Below, one piece after another: positions 9,501-17,332 of a stretch of 64,000 nucleotides of DNA. Under the pieces are notes generated by a model, which saw only the letters and a list, made by a program, of their open reading frames with translations, searched no databases and was not told the origin of the DNA. Position 1 is the stretch's first letter. Each line of letters begins with the position of its first letter. This DNA comes from CAYUQT01 sp964596165 (GTDB lineage: Bacteria; Planctomycetota; Phycisphaerae; UBA1845; JAFGLZ01), in assembly GCA_964596165.1 (NCBI GenBank), contig CAZQTW010000017.1, forward strand, positions 1 to 64,000. Reading direction: 5' to 3'. Position numbers and translations under genes: made by a program.

Positions 9501-11744
9501 ACGGGAAAGTACCTGGTCGGCAAGGAGGCCATCGCCGTGCCCACCCATCGCCGGCCCGTCGACGCCTCGACCCAGCCCGACGCTCGGACGCTGCGCTACG
9601 AACCCGATGAATCCGGCGAGGAATCGGACGCCGCCCGGCGCGCGGGCGTCGCGCCCGCCGGCGGCCAAGACGGCCGTCCCCACCCGACTCCCTGGCTGAC
9701 CGTCGTCGGCGCACGCCGGAACAATCTCAAAAACGTCGATGTGGCGTTTCCGCTCGGGCGATTCACGGTCGTGACCGGCGTCTCCGGTTCGGGTAAGAGT
9801 TCGCTCGTGACGGACATCCTCTATCCCGCCCTCGCCCGGCGGATCCACCTGGCACAGACAACGCCCGGTCCGCACCAGGAAATCTTGGGTATCGAACTCA
9901 TCGACAAGGTCATCAACGTCGATCAGCAACCGATCGGCAACTCGCCGTCGAGCAACCCGGCCACCTACACGGGCGTCTTCGATCTGATCCGCGAACTGTT
10001 CGCAAAGTTGCCCGACAGCAAGGTCCGCGGCTACACGGCCGAACGGTTCAGCTTCAATCGGCCTGGCGGACGGTGCGAGGGTTGCGAGGGCAATGGACAG
10101 GTGTGCTACGAAATGCACTTCCTGCCCGACGTCTGGGTCGACTGCGACGAATGCGGCGGCAAACGGTACAACACCGAGACACTAGCCGTCCGATACCGCG
10201 GGAAGAACATCGCCGACGTGCTGGAGATGCGCGTCAGCGAGGCACTCCGGCATTTCGAGGCGGTGCCCAAGGTCCGCCGGATGCTCCAGACGCTCGCCGA
10301 CGTCGGCCTGGATTATGTGGCGCTCGGCCAGCCCGCCCCGACGCTCTCCGGCGGCGAGGCGCAACGGGTGAAACTCGCCGCCGAATTGGGACGGCCGACG
10401 ACGGGCAGGACGATCTACATCCTCGACGAGCCGACGACCGGCCTGCACTTCCACGACCTGCGCAAGCTGCTCGACGTCCTCAACCGCCTGGTCGATATGG
10501 GCAACACGGTCATTTGCATCGAACACAACATGGACGTCATCAAGACCGCCGATTGGGTCGTCGATCTCGGCCCGGAAGCCGGCGAGGCCGGCGGTTATCT
10601 CGTCGCCGCGGGAACGCCGGAGGACGTCGCACGGTGCCGCGAATCGCATACCGGCAGAATCCTGGCCGACGTCCTGGCCGCCGGACCGTATGCCGCTCGA
10701 CCGGTCTTTGACGCGCAGGCATATGCCGCCGCCGAACTCGAGGCACAAAAGCTCATCCCCGACGACATCGGCGAGGCGGCCATGCCGTGGCAGCGCGACG
10801 GGCGAACGTGGCACACGCGAATGCGCCGCGACCGGCAGGGACAGCCGATTCGGTGGGAGCCGGCCGCGCTCGAGTTCGTCGTCGACCGCATCGCCGAACT
10901 CGGCGGCGACCGCCTGGCCAAGCCCGATTGGAACCACCAGGCGCGAGTCGAGATCCGCGCGCCGAACGGCAAGATCGACTGGTTCTTCCACGCCCTGACC
11001 GGCGGCGAATGGCTGCTCGACCTAACGTTTCGCGTGCCCAACCGACGATTCAAACAGGCGGATCTGGAGACCCAACTCGGCCTCAAAACGCTCGACGAGC
11101 GGACCGACCTGCCCATCTATGGTCAATGGTCGCGGGTGAACGTCAAGCGAGCCAACCCCGAGATGGATCGGGTCCGCATCCTGGTCCACGACAAGGCCGA
11201 GATCGACACGCCGGGGTTCGACCGCTTCTTGCGCGAGGCGATTGACGCCTACGGCCAGTACGCAGCCGCTGTCAAAGAGGACCCCCGGAAGGCCGAGCCA
11301 TGGAAGACCGACGGCAAGGCGTGGCATCTGGAGCAGCGGCGAATGACCCGCCGCTACAAGGCGACCTGGCAGGGACCGACACTCCTGCAGCTCATCGGAA
11401 CCATCCGGAAGGCCGTCGGCGATCTCGAAGTCGATTGGAATCACAAGATCGCGATCGAGCTCGGCCGTAAGGGGGCAAAGGATTGGTGGTGCCGCATCGT
11501 CACGGCCCATACGGATTACATCGAACTGATGATCCGAGCCAAGAACGGGCAATTCACACCGGTCATGATCGAGAAGCTCGGCCAATGGCGGGAAATTCGG
11601 CGGAACGAAAAGGGCGGCGACATCATTCTCATCCGTTTCCAAACGATGCCGCAGCTCGATCCGAAGGCGTTCTCGGGCTTCTTAAAGGCCTGCGATGCCG
11701 GTTGGCGTGAGGTGTCCTCGGACACGAAGAAGGAACGATCATGA
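6546..11744 (+). CDS. uvrA: Giant UvrA: C-half + N-half + C-half with a two-repeat C-terminal tail
   Basis: 1732 residues from ATG 6546; the frame is open back to 6444, but the segment before the first ATPase unit is mostly insertion-derived. Unit 1 (about 32-365) is a UvrA C-terminal half: GVSGSGKSSLVND, zinc finger CEAC...CPLC, LSGGEAQRIKLA, LLDEPTTGLHF. Unit 2 (about 395-1005) is an N-terminal half: GLSGSGKSS, TEGQRRYVESLSAYARQFLG, zinc finger CERC...CPSC, LSGGESQRIRLAGQ, VLDEPTIGLHP. Unit 3 (about 1050-1385) is a second C-half: CEGC...CDEC, LSGGEAQRVKLA, ILDEPTTGLHF. All Walker, signature and Cys motifs look intact. The tail (about 1390-1732) has two diverged copies of an unknown domain starting PWQRDGRTWH (about 1414) and PWKTDGKAWH (about 1585). 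With the upstream half-gene the order is N-C-N-C, as in fused double UvrA proteins. The 3' end overlaps the next gene by 4 nt (ATGA). Confidence 0.88.
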   Translation: MSRRPTMRHKRTRPAARGGAKHAPSGHGKVRWLTVVGARQNNLKEIDVHIPLGRFVCVTGVSGSGKSSLVNDILYEQLARDLNGAENTNPGAHRAIRGKEHLDKVIDIDQSPIGRTPRSNPATYIKVFDLIRDLFARLPDSKLRGYKPGRFSFNVSVDSHGGRCEACEGNGANKMEMDFLADVWVPCPLCEGKRFSHETLQVRYKGKNIADVLDMEVAEALRHFQNIPRIKAMLRTLHDVGLDYIKLGQSSTTLSGGEAQRIKLARELVKVSTGRTLYLLDEPTTGLHFDDILKLLSVLHGLVDAGNTVVVIEHNLDVIKTADWIIDLGPEGGEGGGYVIATGTPETVAKTETHTGRALRSVLAPKSIAPLSETQRSRQNRPPKPAGDNGRIRTISVVGARQHNLKNITVDVPREKMTVCCGLSGSGKSSFAVDTVYTEGQRRYVESLSAYARQFLGQLQKPKVDRIDGLSPAISIEQKAAARSPRSTVGTVTEIYDYMRVLWARIGQAYCPHCHIPIGAQTVDEIVDRVIALPEGTRALLLAPIDRQGTESYTALLDRQKANGFTRVRIDGEIRDLGGAIDIDRRRRHTIEVIVDRIIIRPAQRARIAESVEMALSVGSGTMGMTVLECRDHEEAHGAQRSDTDKTYRFSRLFSCERCGRSFDELTPHHFSFNSRLGWCPSCEGLGTQTGSSADAIIAQPNRSIADGAIHGWDRLAANPTLMIMVSRLADHIGLNLHRPWNELPSDHQAAMLYGTGNEWIPAGGELEGVRFQWKGFFPAVDEAAKAGHHYRAQFEQVATEVACRRCGGSRLRPEAAAVRVGNRTITDVCSMTLDKCLAFFEHLPLNHRQRRIAGELLHEITSRLRFLIDVGLEYVTLHRPAPTLSGGESQRIRLAGQIGSGLTGVLYVLDEPTIGLHPRDNARLVAALGKLRDLGNTLLLVEHDRQVIDHADHLLDFGPGAGVDGGRIVAAGSPKRVRSIAESLTGKYLVGKEAIAVPTHRRPVDASTQPDARTLRYEPDESGEESDAARRAGVAPAGGQDGRPHPTPWLTVVGARRNNLKNVDVAFPLGRFTVVTGVSGSGKSSLVTDILYPALARRIHLAQTTPGPHQEILGIELIDKVINVDQQPIGNSPSSNPATYTGVFDLIRELFAKLPDSKVRGYTAERFSFNRPGGRCEGCEGNGQVCYEMHFLPDVWVDCDECGGKRYNTETLAVRYRGKNIADVLEMRVSEALRHFEAVPKVRRMLQTLADVGLDYVALGQPAPTLSGGEAQRVKLAAELGRPTTGRTIYILDEPTTGLHFHDLRKLLDVLNRLVDMGNTVICIEHNMDVIKTADWVVDLGPEAGEAGGYLVAAGTPEDVARCRESHTGRILADVLAAGPYAARPVFDAQAYAAAELEAQKLIPDDIGEAAMPWQRDGRTWHTRMRRDRQGQPIRWEPAALEFVVDRIAELGGDRLAKPDWNHQARVEIRAPNGKIDWFFHALTGGEWLLDLTFRVPNRRFKQADLETQLGLKTLDERTDLPIYGQWSRVNVKRANPEMDRVRILVHDKAEIDTPGFDRFLREAIDAYGQYAAAVKEDPRKAEPWKTDGKAWHLEQRRMTRRYKATWQGPTLLQLIGTIRKAVGDLEVDWNHKIAIELGRKGAKDWWCRIVTAHTDYIELMIRAKNGQFTPVMIEKLGQWREIRRNEKGGDIILIRFQTMPQLDPKAFSGFLKACDAGWREVSSDTKKERS
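6585..6614 (-). repeat. Right REP, translated as part of the downstream UvrA N-terminus
   Basis: A perfect 8-bp hairpin (6585-6592 with 6595-6602) is followed by CTAAGCACGCT. Reverse-complemented, its head matches the left REP head except for one base. It lies inside the reading frame of the next gene, where it encodes RPAARGGAKHA. Confidence 0.7.
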
Positions 11745-12397
11745 GTGGCCTGTTGCCCAACCGAATGCTCTTTCGCTTCGAAGTACCGATCCACCGGTGC
11801 CGGCGGCCGCCACGGATCGACGGACGGCTCGACGATTGGGACGCCAAACACCGTCTCCCCCCGCTGGGCCTCCTCGATCAGACCCCGGACTGGGGCGAGG
11901 TCTACCTCGCCTGGAACGAAGCTGGACTCTATGTCGCGTGTCGGGTCACCGGCAAGACGCACCCCCTCCGCTGCGACCCCAAGCGATTCTGGAAAGGCGA
12001 CAACCTGCGGCTGATGACAGACATGCGTGACACGCGAAACATCCACCGTGCAACCCGGTTTTGCCAACACTTCTACTTCCTCCCGACGGGCGGTGGGAGC
12101 GACGGGCTTCAGCCGGTGGCCGGCAGCGCCAAGGTCAACCGCGCCAAAGAACACGCCCCGCTCGCCCCGGCGGGAAGCATCCCGGTGGCCGCCCATCGGA
12201 CCTCAACGGACTATGCCATGGAGGCACACATCCCCGCGGATTGCCTCTCGGGCTTCGACCCCGTCGACAATCCCAGGATAGGGATCTATTACATGCTCGA
12301 AGATGCGGATCGCGGCCGGCAGTATCTAACGGTAGGCGACGAAATGCCTTGGTGGGTGGACCCCTCCTTGTGGGCGACAGGCGTCCTGCAAACGTGA
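11741..12397 (+). CDS. CBM9/DOMON-like carbohydrate-binding protein
   Basis: 218 residues. Its ATG overlaps the stop of the giant uvrA gene (ATGA), so translation may be coupled. The sequence has the family 9-like sugar-binding pattern: RIDGRLDDWD near residue 25, VYLAWNEAGLYVACRVTG near 52, a FWKGDNLRLMTDMRD strand, and IGIYYMLEDADRG near the end. Such domains usually sit in secreted glycoside hydrolases, but here the domain stands alone with no signal peptide. Linkage to a DNA-repair gene may be positional only. No catalytic domain is seen. Confidence 0.6.
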   Translation: MSGLLPNRMLFRFEVPIHRCRRPPRIDGRLDDWDAKHRLPPLGLLDQTPDWGEVYLAWNEAGLYVACRVTGKTHPLRCDPKRFWKGDNLRLMTDMRDTRNIHRATRFCQHFYFLPTGGGSDGLQPVAGSAKVNRAKEHAPLAPAGSIPVAAHRTSTDYAMEAHIPADCLSGFDPVDNPRIGIYYMLEDADRGRQYLTVGDEMPWWVDPSLWATGVLQT

Positions 12398-12538
12398 ACA
12401 GGAATTGCGGGAACACTGCGCTCGCGGATTCGGACCAATGGAGGCTCGGCTCCGCCCTGCACCCCCGCTTCGCCTACCCCTGCTTCGCACATCTCGGCAA
12501 TCTGGGCAACATGCTCCGCAGAAAAGCAATTTGCCCTA

Positions 12539-12566
12539 TTGACTGGGCGAATCAGGCGTATACCCT
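12539..12566 (+). promoter_or_regulatory. Candidate sigma-70 promoter for the 66-residue protein
   Basis: TTGACT (12539-12544), a 16-nt spacer and TACCCT (12561-12566); an overlapping alternative -10 is TATACC at 12559. It lies about 45 nt upstream of the ribosome binding site of the small gene at 12614. Confidence 0.35.
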
Positions 12567-12613
12567 GTTGTGGCGGCGGTCGGTGGAAGCCGTTGACGTC
12601 AGGAGAAATGGCC

Positions 12614-12814
12614 ATGAAGAACCTGTCTGTACGACTGTACTGTCTGTGTCTTGCCCTTACGGCACTGCCGTTGATGGAACTCGAATTCCTGCACTGGCTC
12701 AAAGGCACCAGCTTCCGCCAGTTCCTCTCCTCGAGCTTGCTGGCTCCGCTTTTCACACAACTATTCAGCGGGTTTCTCCTCACGTTCCTAAAGCGGTTGT
12801 TCGGCGTCGTCTAG
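12614..12814 (+). CDS. 66-residue hydrophobic membrane microprotein
   Basis: The frame from ATG 12614 has AGGAG (12601-12605) 8 nt upstream; an in-frame ATG at 12608 is too close to that site to be preferred. The product has a hydrophobic N-terminus (residues 3-20), a central polar HWLKGTSFRQ stretch and a second hydrophobic segment (about 36-58) ending in LKRLFGVV. It therefore looks like a small two-helix membrane protein or an amphipathic peptide. I do not recognise the family. It is a complete unit of its own: a candidate promoter at 12539, a good Shine-Dalgarno and an intrinsic terminator at 12903. That arrangement argues for a real gene despite its size. Confidence 0.55.
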   Translation: MKNLSVRLYCLCLALTALPLMELEFLHWLKGTSFRQFLSSSLLAPLFTQLFSGFLLTFLKRLFGVV

Positions 12815-12902
12815 CGCGGCGGTCCGAGCAGGAGCATCTTCCTGGTGGAGGTCGGACCGACGTATCCGAGCGACACCCACAACTGACTCAGAATAGACAG
12901 TC

Positions 12903-12940
12903 ATGGCGTCGGTGCCCTGGGGCCGACGCCATCTCTTTTT
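12903..12940 (+). terminator. Intrinsic terminator
   Basis: A perfect 10-bp stem (12903-12912 with 12923-12932), a 10-nt loop and a T-rich tract (12934-12940). It closes the transcription unit of the small membrane protein. It also shows that the ATG at 12903, which lies inside the stem, is not the start of the PHP gene. Confidence 0.8.
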
Positions 12941-12959
12941 CAAGGCGGTAGCCACACCG

Positions 12960-13862
12960 ATGATCTACCAGAACCCGTTTCTGCTGCCCGGTCGTTTCTA
13001 CCGAGGCAACACGCACACTCACAGTCTTCGTTCGGACGGAGTCGCTTCGATCGAGGAGCGTTGCGCCGCGTATCGACAGCAGGGTTACGACTTCCTTGCG
13101 ATAACGGACCACGACGTGGCCAACGCTGTCGATCACTGCACGACCCACGGGTTTCTGGCCGTCCCCGGCATCGAGTTGCATCCCGCAAACCCTTACGGGG
13201 GCGACATGTATCACATCGTCGGCATCGGCGTGCGACGCCACATCGACGCCCGAAGCATGACGCCGAATGCCGTCCTGGAGGCAATCGCCGAACAACAAGG
13301 CCTTGCCGTCCTCGCCCACCCCTATTGGTGTGGGCATACCCTGCGCGACTACGAATCATTGCACGGGTACTTCGCAATGGAAGTCTTCAACGCAACGTGC
13401 TGCGTGACCATCGGCAAGGGATACAGCGAATCCCACTGGGACGATCACCTCGACCGAATCGGTCCGATCGTCGGGTTGGCCGTCGATGACGCCCACCACG
13501 AGCGGGACGACCTCTTCAAAGGCTGGGTCATGGTCAAGGCAACCGACCTGACGCTCCCCGCCATCCTGAATGCCTTGAGATCCGGCGCCTTCTACTCGAC
13601 GCAAGGGCCGGAGATTCGCGATCTCCGGGTCGAGCGCACCCCGGAAGGACTGCTCCTGCGCGTTCAGACCTCGCCGGCCAGGAGGATCGCCTTCAAAGGC
13701 CGCAGTTGGACGGGAATGTGTTTCAATGCCGAACCCGATCAGTGGCTCAACGGCGCCGAATACGTCCTCGAAAGCCACGACAAGTACCTTCGCGTCGAGG
13801 TCACGGCCCCGGACGGCACCAAGGCGTGGTCGAATCCGTTCTTCTACGGTGATTATGCCTGA
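12960..13862 (+). CDS. PHP-domain metal-dependent phosphoesterase
   Basis: 300 residues from ATG 12960 (MIYQNPFLLPGRFYRGNTHTH). The upstream ATG at 12903 is inside a terminator stem. PHP motifs are in order: NTHTHSLRSDG near residue 16, AITDHD near 50, VPGIELHP near 72, VLAHPYW near 118, VDDAHH near 180. These residues make up the trinuclear metal site of PHP phosphoesterases, which remove phosphate from small molecules or act as nucleases. The last 80 residues form a C-terminal beta-rich extension seen in many planctomycete and environmental PHP proteins. No signal peptide. The gene is convergent with the glycosyltransferase gene that ends at 13924. Confidence 0.85.
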   Translation: MIYQNPFLLPGRFYRGNTHTHSLRSDGVASIEERCAAYRQQGYDFLAITDHDVANAVDHCTTHGFLAVPGIELHPANPYGGDMYHIVGIGVRRHIDARSMTPNAVLEAIAEQQGLAVLAHPYWCGHTLRDYESLHGYFAMEVFNATCCVTIGKGYSESHWDDHLDRIGPIVGLAVDDAHHERDDLFKGWVMVKATDLTLPAILNALRSGAFYSTQGPEIRDLRVERTPEGLLLRVQTSPARRIAFKGRSWTGMCFNAEPDQWLNGAEYVLESHDKYLRVEVTAPDGTKAWSNPFFYGDYA

Positions 13863-13923
13863 GGACGAGGCGATCTCGAACCGTCGGCGGGGACTCCCGT
13901 GACGCCCTTTCGGCGGGCGAAAG

Positions 13924-14793
13924 TCAATATAGCCCAAGGCGAAGTCTGACCAGGGAAAAGAACATCGAGGCGCTGTCTGCAAACAGCCGAACCCGGCTGC
14001 CCTCGACGTGGTTCCACAACACATAGCACTGTGCGATCTTGAGGCGGAGTTGACGCGCAATCAGAATGCACTCGAAATCGAAGGCGAACCGGTCGATACG
14101 GGTTCGACGGAAAATCTCGCTCGCCGCGCGAGCGGTAAAAAGCTTGAACCCACATTGCGTATCTTGATAGGGAATGCCAAACATCAACCGACCCGTCAGG
14201 TTGAATATCTTGCCCATGAGCTGCCGGTACCACGGTTGATGCTGGCGAACGCGACTGTAAGGGCCCGTTCGGCGTCCGATCGCGATGTCGGCCCCGGACC
14301 GGATGGCGGCCATCAAGCGATCCAGTTCCTCAATGGGCGTGGCCAGATCGGCGTCGGTCATCAGTCTGTACCGACCTCGGGCCCGCAGGATGCCGGCCCG
14401 AACGGCTGCGCCCTTGCCCCGGTTTACCGGCAGCCGCATGACCGAAACGCGCGGGTCAAGACCGTCCGCCCGCTCAGCCGTCCCGTCCGTGCTGCCGTCA
14501 TCCACCACGATTACTTCCCAGCTTCCGAGTCCCCGGCGATCAAGATCATCGCGGATGAGCTCGAGGCTCTTCCCGATCCGCGTCGCCTCCTGATAGCAGG
14601 GAATAATGACCGACAGCTCCACCGGGTCCGAGGGCGAAGCCGTGGCATTCACACGGGAAACGTTGCCCACGGAGGTGGGCTTGGCGCAGATGGGATCGAT
14701 TGTCATTACACCCGCCTTGCCTTCAAGATACTTCATGGGACAGGCAAGTGCGAATCTTTTGTCGGGGCAGACTGTATACGTACGGACCGCCAT
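13924..14793 (-). CDS. Family 2 glycosyltransferase (dolichyl-phosphate-glucose-synthase type)
   Basis: 289 residues. The ATG at 14791-14793 has GGAG 4-5 nt upstream. The catalytic GT-A region starts near residue 57: VELSVIIPCYQEA, VIVVDDGSTDGT (nucleotide-binding DDG), NRGKGAAVRAGI, MTDADLATP (DxD metal site), GRRTGP and GFKLFTA. This pattern is typical of enzymes that transfer a sugar from a nucleotide sugar to a polyprenyl phosphate. The first 50 or so residues are not conserved. No membrane helices are obvious, so it is probably peripheral at the cytoplasmic face. It is divergent from the integral membrane transferase at 15051, which could use a lipid-linked sugar made by this enzyme. Confidence 0.85.
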   Translation of the reverse strand: MAVRTYTVCPDKRFALACPMKYLEGKAGVMTIDPICAKPTSVGNVSRVNATASPSDPVELSVIIPCYQEATRIGKSLELIRDDLDRRGLGSWEVIVVDDGSTDGTAERADGLDPRVSVMRLPVNRGKGAAVRAGILRARGRYRLMTDADLATPIEELDRLMAAIRSGADIAIGRRTGPYSRVRQHQPWYRQLMGKIFNLTGRLMFGIPYQDTQCGFKLFTARAASEIFRRTRIDRFAFDFECILIARQLRLKIAQCYVLWNHVEGSRVRLFADSASMFFSLVRLRLGLY

Positions 14794-14958
14794 GGCACTC
14801 CGGATTTCATCGTCATGCGGAAAGGATCAGTTTAGTCCCACGGCAACCGGTCGCCGGATTTTGCGAGCGATAACCATGGGTTGTCACCGTCGTTCGCGGT
14901 TACGTAAAGGAGCCGACGACATCCGGAAAGGACGGCCGATCCGGTTCAAAACAGGACA

Positions 14959-14988
14959 TTGGGCGCAAACCGCCAATTACACTATCCT
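14959..14988 (+). promoter_or_regulatory. Candidate promoter for the GT39-like gene
   Basis: TTGGGC (14959-14964), 18 nt, then TATCCT (14983-14988), about 63 nt upstream of the start at 15051 in the divergent intergenic region 14794-15050. The match is weak. Confidence 0.25.
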
Positions 14989-15050
14989 GATGTGGTCGGG
15001 CGACGGGTAAGAATCGAGAACCACCCGCGGCCCGCGCCGGGGGACTGCGC

Positions 15051-17051
15051 ATGAGAGCAGAGACGCGACACGGTTCCCGCCGCCGATTATGGGCGACGGT
15101 CGCGGGCATCTACATCCTGGCGTTGGTCATTCGCCTTGGCTTCCTCTCGGAAGCCCGTCACAATCCTCTCTACCAGTTCCTCGTCCTCGACGAGCGGACA
15201 CAGCACGAAGTGGGCGTGGCCATCTCCAAGGGAGCGCTGCCGCCCAACGGCTATTTCAAGGCGCCGCTCTACGGCTACTTCCTCGGCGCGATCTACCGCA
15301 TCGGAGGCGACGATCCCCTCGTCGCCAGAACGGTACAAGTCTTCCTATCCGCCCTGGCGCCGGTACTGGTCGTTCTCATCGCCAGACGCCTCGTCGGCGA
15401 AGCGGCGGGGCTGCCGGCTGGCGTGCTTGCGTCCCTCTACTGGATCTCCGTCTTCTTCAGCACCGAACTGCTGGATGTCACTCTGGCCTCCGTGTTCTAC
15501 CTTCTCTTGGCATGGATGCTGGTGACTGTGGAAGACGCCCGAGGATGGAAATGGGCGTGCAGCGGCGTCCTCTTGGGGCTTGGGGCCATCACGCGACCCA
15601 ATATCCTCGCGTTCGCCCCTGTTCTGGCAATCCTGATCGCCGTCGCCGTCCGCCGAGGATCTCTTGGAAACGGATCGGCGGGCCCATCCTCGCCCTGGGC
15701 TCGCACGGCCTTGAAGCGTATCGGTCTCCTTGGAGCGGGGCTGGCCTTGGCCGTCGCGCCGGTGACCCTGCGAAACATGATTGTTGCCAACGAACGCTTG
15801 CTCATCTGCGCCTACGGCGGAATCAATGCCTTCATCGCCAACAACACCCAGTCGGACGGCAAAAACGCAATCTGCCCCAAACTGGACATTACCGTGCGCC
15901 ATCCCGGACTTGATATGAATGACCCGGCGGTACGCTGGGATGAAGGGTGGCAGGCCTGCTACCTGTACGCCGCCCAGCATCTTGGACCGAGGCCACGCTA
16001 CGACCAAGTCGAAAGGTTCTTCTATCGGGCCACCCTCGACTACATTCGCCACCACCCAGGCAAGTTCATAACCGACACACTCAAGCGATTCTGCTGGATG
16101 TTCAACGCGTACGAGTATCCCAACAACAAAGACAAGTATCGATTCTGCAAGTCCAGCCGGTTGCTCTGGACCCTGTCCTGGCTGCATTTCGGAATCATCG
16201 GACCGATCGGGATCGTGGGGACCGTAATGGCCGTTCGCCGCCGACCTTGGCCACAAGGCTTCGCCTACTATCTGGCCATGATCTTGTCGTTGGCGCTGCC
16301 CGGCACGCTCTTCGTGGTGAACTCCCGGTACCGCCTGCCGATCGTCTATCTGCTCATGCCCATGGTGGTCCATGGAATCATGGAACTATGTCGCCTATTC
16401 AAGCCCCCGGTGATGTGGAGGAGAAATGCGATCGTCGGCGGCGGGCTTGCCGGCCTGTTCGTGATCTCGAACCTCAATCTCTTCGGCTACCGACCTCCGT
16501 ACCACGAGTACTTGCTGTTCAGCCTAGCGGGAGCTTGCGGTGCAACGGGACGTTCCGATCTGATGGCCGAGACCGTGAACGAGATCGAGAAGGCGCTCGC
16601 GGACGAATCGCACCGCCAAACGCTCCATCCATGGGCCATGACGTGCTTGTTCGGCTACTTCAGAGACCGAGGCGAGCTGACGAAGGCGGCCGATTATGGG
16701 TGGAAAATGCTGCACAGTGAACCGGTCGACGTGCAGACGATCGGCTCGCTCGTCGATGTCCTCGCACGCTCAAACCGACGCGACCAGGCTCGAACAGCGA
16801 TCCAAGTGCTGGCCGCCCGTTCGAAGGGTGAGGCGAACCCCTGTTGGGCGAGCGCCCTCTTGACTTATGGACGGGTGTTCAACGATGAGACTGCCCTGAA
16901 AGAGGCCGTTCGGCAATTCGAGATCCTGGTTCGCCTGCAACCAGAGAATATTGGGCTTATGAAAATGCTAGTTTCCGCTAAGGAACGGATGGGTGGAGTA
17001 CGATCCGAAGTGGGGACAACCAAAACGACTACAACAAGTTGTAAATCGTAA
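15051..17051 (+). CDS. GT39-like integral membrane glycosyltransferase with TPR-like tail
   Basis: 666 residues. The first helix (about 13-33) is followed by FLVLDERTQHEVG, an acidic loop in the position of the catalytic Asp of ArnT/PMT-type transferases. Several hydrophobic helices follow to about residue 475 (for example PVLVVLIARRLVG, FAPVLAILIAVAV, GIVGTVMAVRR, MILSLALPGTLFVV). The family moves a sugar from a polyprenyl phosphate carrier to protein or lipid on the outer face of the membrane. The last 150 residues are soluble and helical, with TPR-like spacing (DRGELTKAADYGWKML, LARSNRRDQARTAIQVLA), which suggests protein contacts. It is divergent from the GT2 gene, which could make its lipid-linked donor. 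Confidence 0.75.
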   Translation: MRAETRHGSRRRLWATVAGIYILALVIRLGFLSEARHNPLYQFLVLDERTQHEVGVAISKGALPPNGYFKAPLYGYFLGAIYRIGGDDPLVARTVQVFLSALAPVLVVLIARRLVGEAAGLPAGVLASLYWISVFFSTELLDVTLASVFYLLLAWMLVTVEDARGWKWACSGVLLGLGAITRPNILAFAPVLAILIAVAVRRGSLGNGSAGPSSPWARTALKRIGLLGAGLALAVAPVTLRNMIVANERLLICAYGGINAFIANNTQSDGKNAICPKLDITVRHPGLDMNDPAVRWDEGWQACYLYAAQHLGPRPRYDQVERFFYRATLDYIRHHPGKFITDTLKRFCWMFNAYEYPNNKDKYRFCKSSRLLWTLSWLHFGIIGPIGIVGTVMAVRRRPWPQGFAYYLAMILSLALPGTLFVVNSRYRLPIVYLLMPMVVHGIMELCRLFKPPVMWRRNAIVGGGLAGLFVISNLNLFGYRPPYHEYLLFSLAGACGATGRSDLMAETVNEIEKALADESHRQTLHPWAMTCLFGYFRDRGELTKAADYGWKMLHSEPVDVQTIGSLVDVLARSNRRDQARTAIQVLAARSKGEANPCWASALLTYGRVFNDETALKEAVRQFEILVRLQPENIGLMKMLVSAKERMGGVRSEVGTTKTTTTSCKS

Positions 17052-17145
17052 TTCGTTAAAAATAAAGCATATGTGAAAGTTAGTTGCCAGTCTAGTAGCC
17101 CCTCGGAATGGCCAAAAAAAAACAGCGGAGCGTCCCGTTTTCCCA

Positions 17146-17174
17146 TTGACTTCGCACGCAGGACGGGGCACAAT
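17146..17174 (+). promoter_or_regulatory. Candidate sigma-70 promoter for the PEP-CTERM gene
   Basis: TTGACT (17146-17151), a 17-nt spacer and CACAAT (17169-17174) in the 281-bp gap before the PEP-CTERM gene. It would give a 5' leader of about 150 nt. Confidence 0.45.
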
Positions 17175-17332
17175 AATAGCATGGAAGGGGAGCTGACAGG
17201 AGGCGAGGTAGGAGAATTTCGGGGAAAGACGCTCGGGCGTCCAAGCATTTCCTGAAGCAAATCTCCAAGCCTGTCAACTCAACGCATGTTGCACACGTCA
17301 AATGAGGGTCTTGTATTTGGGAAGGAGGTTGT

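Noticed and set aside
7110..10118. 1002-codon minus-strand frame inside the giant uvrA
   Set aside because: Antisense to conserved UvrA motifs on the plus strand; composition is that of a shadow frame.
12903..12959. Upstream start for the PHP gene
   Set aside because: The ATG lies inside a perfect 10-bp intrinsic terminator stem, and the first residues are not conserved.
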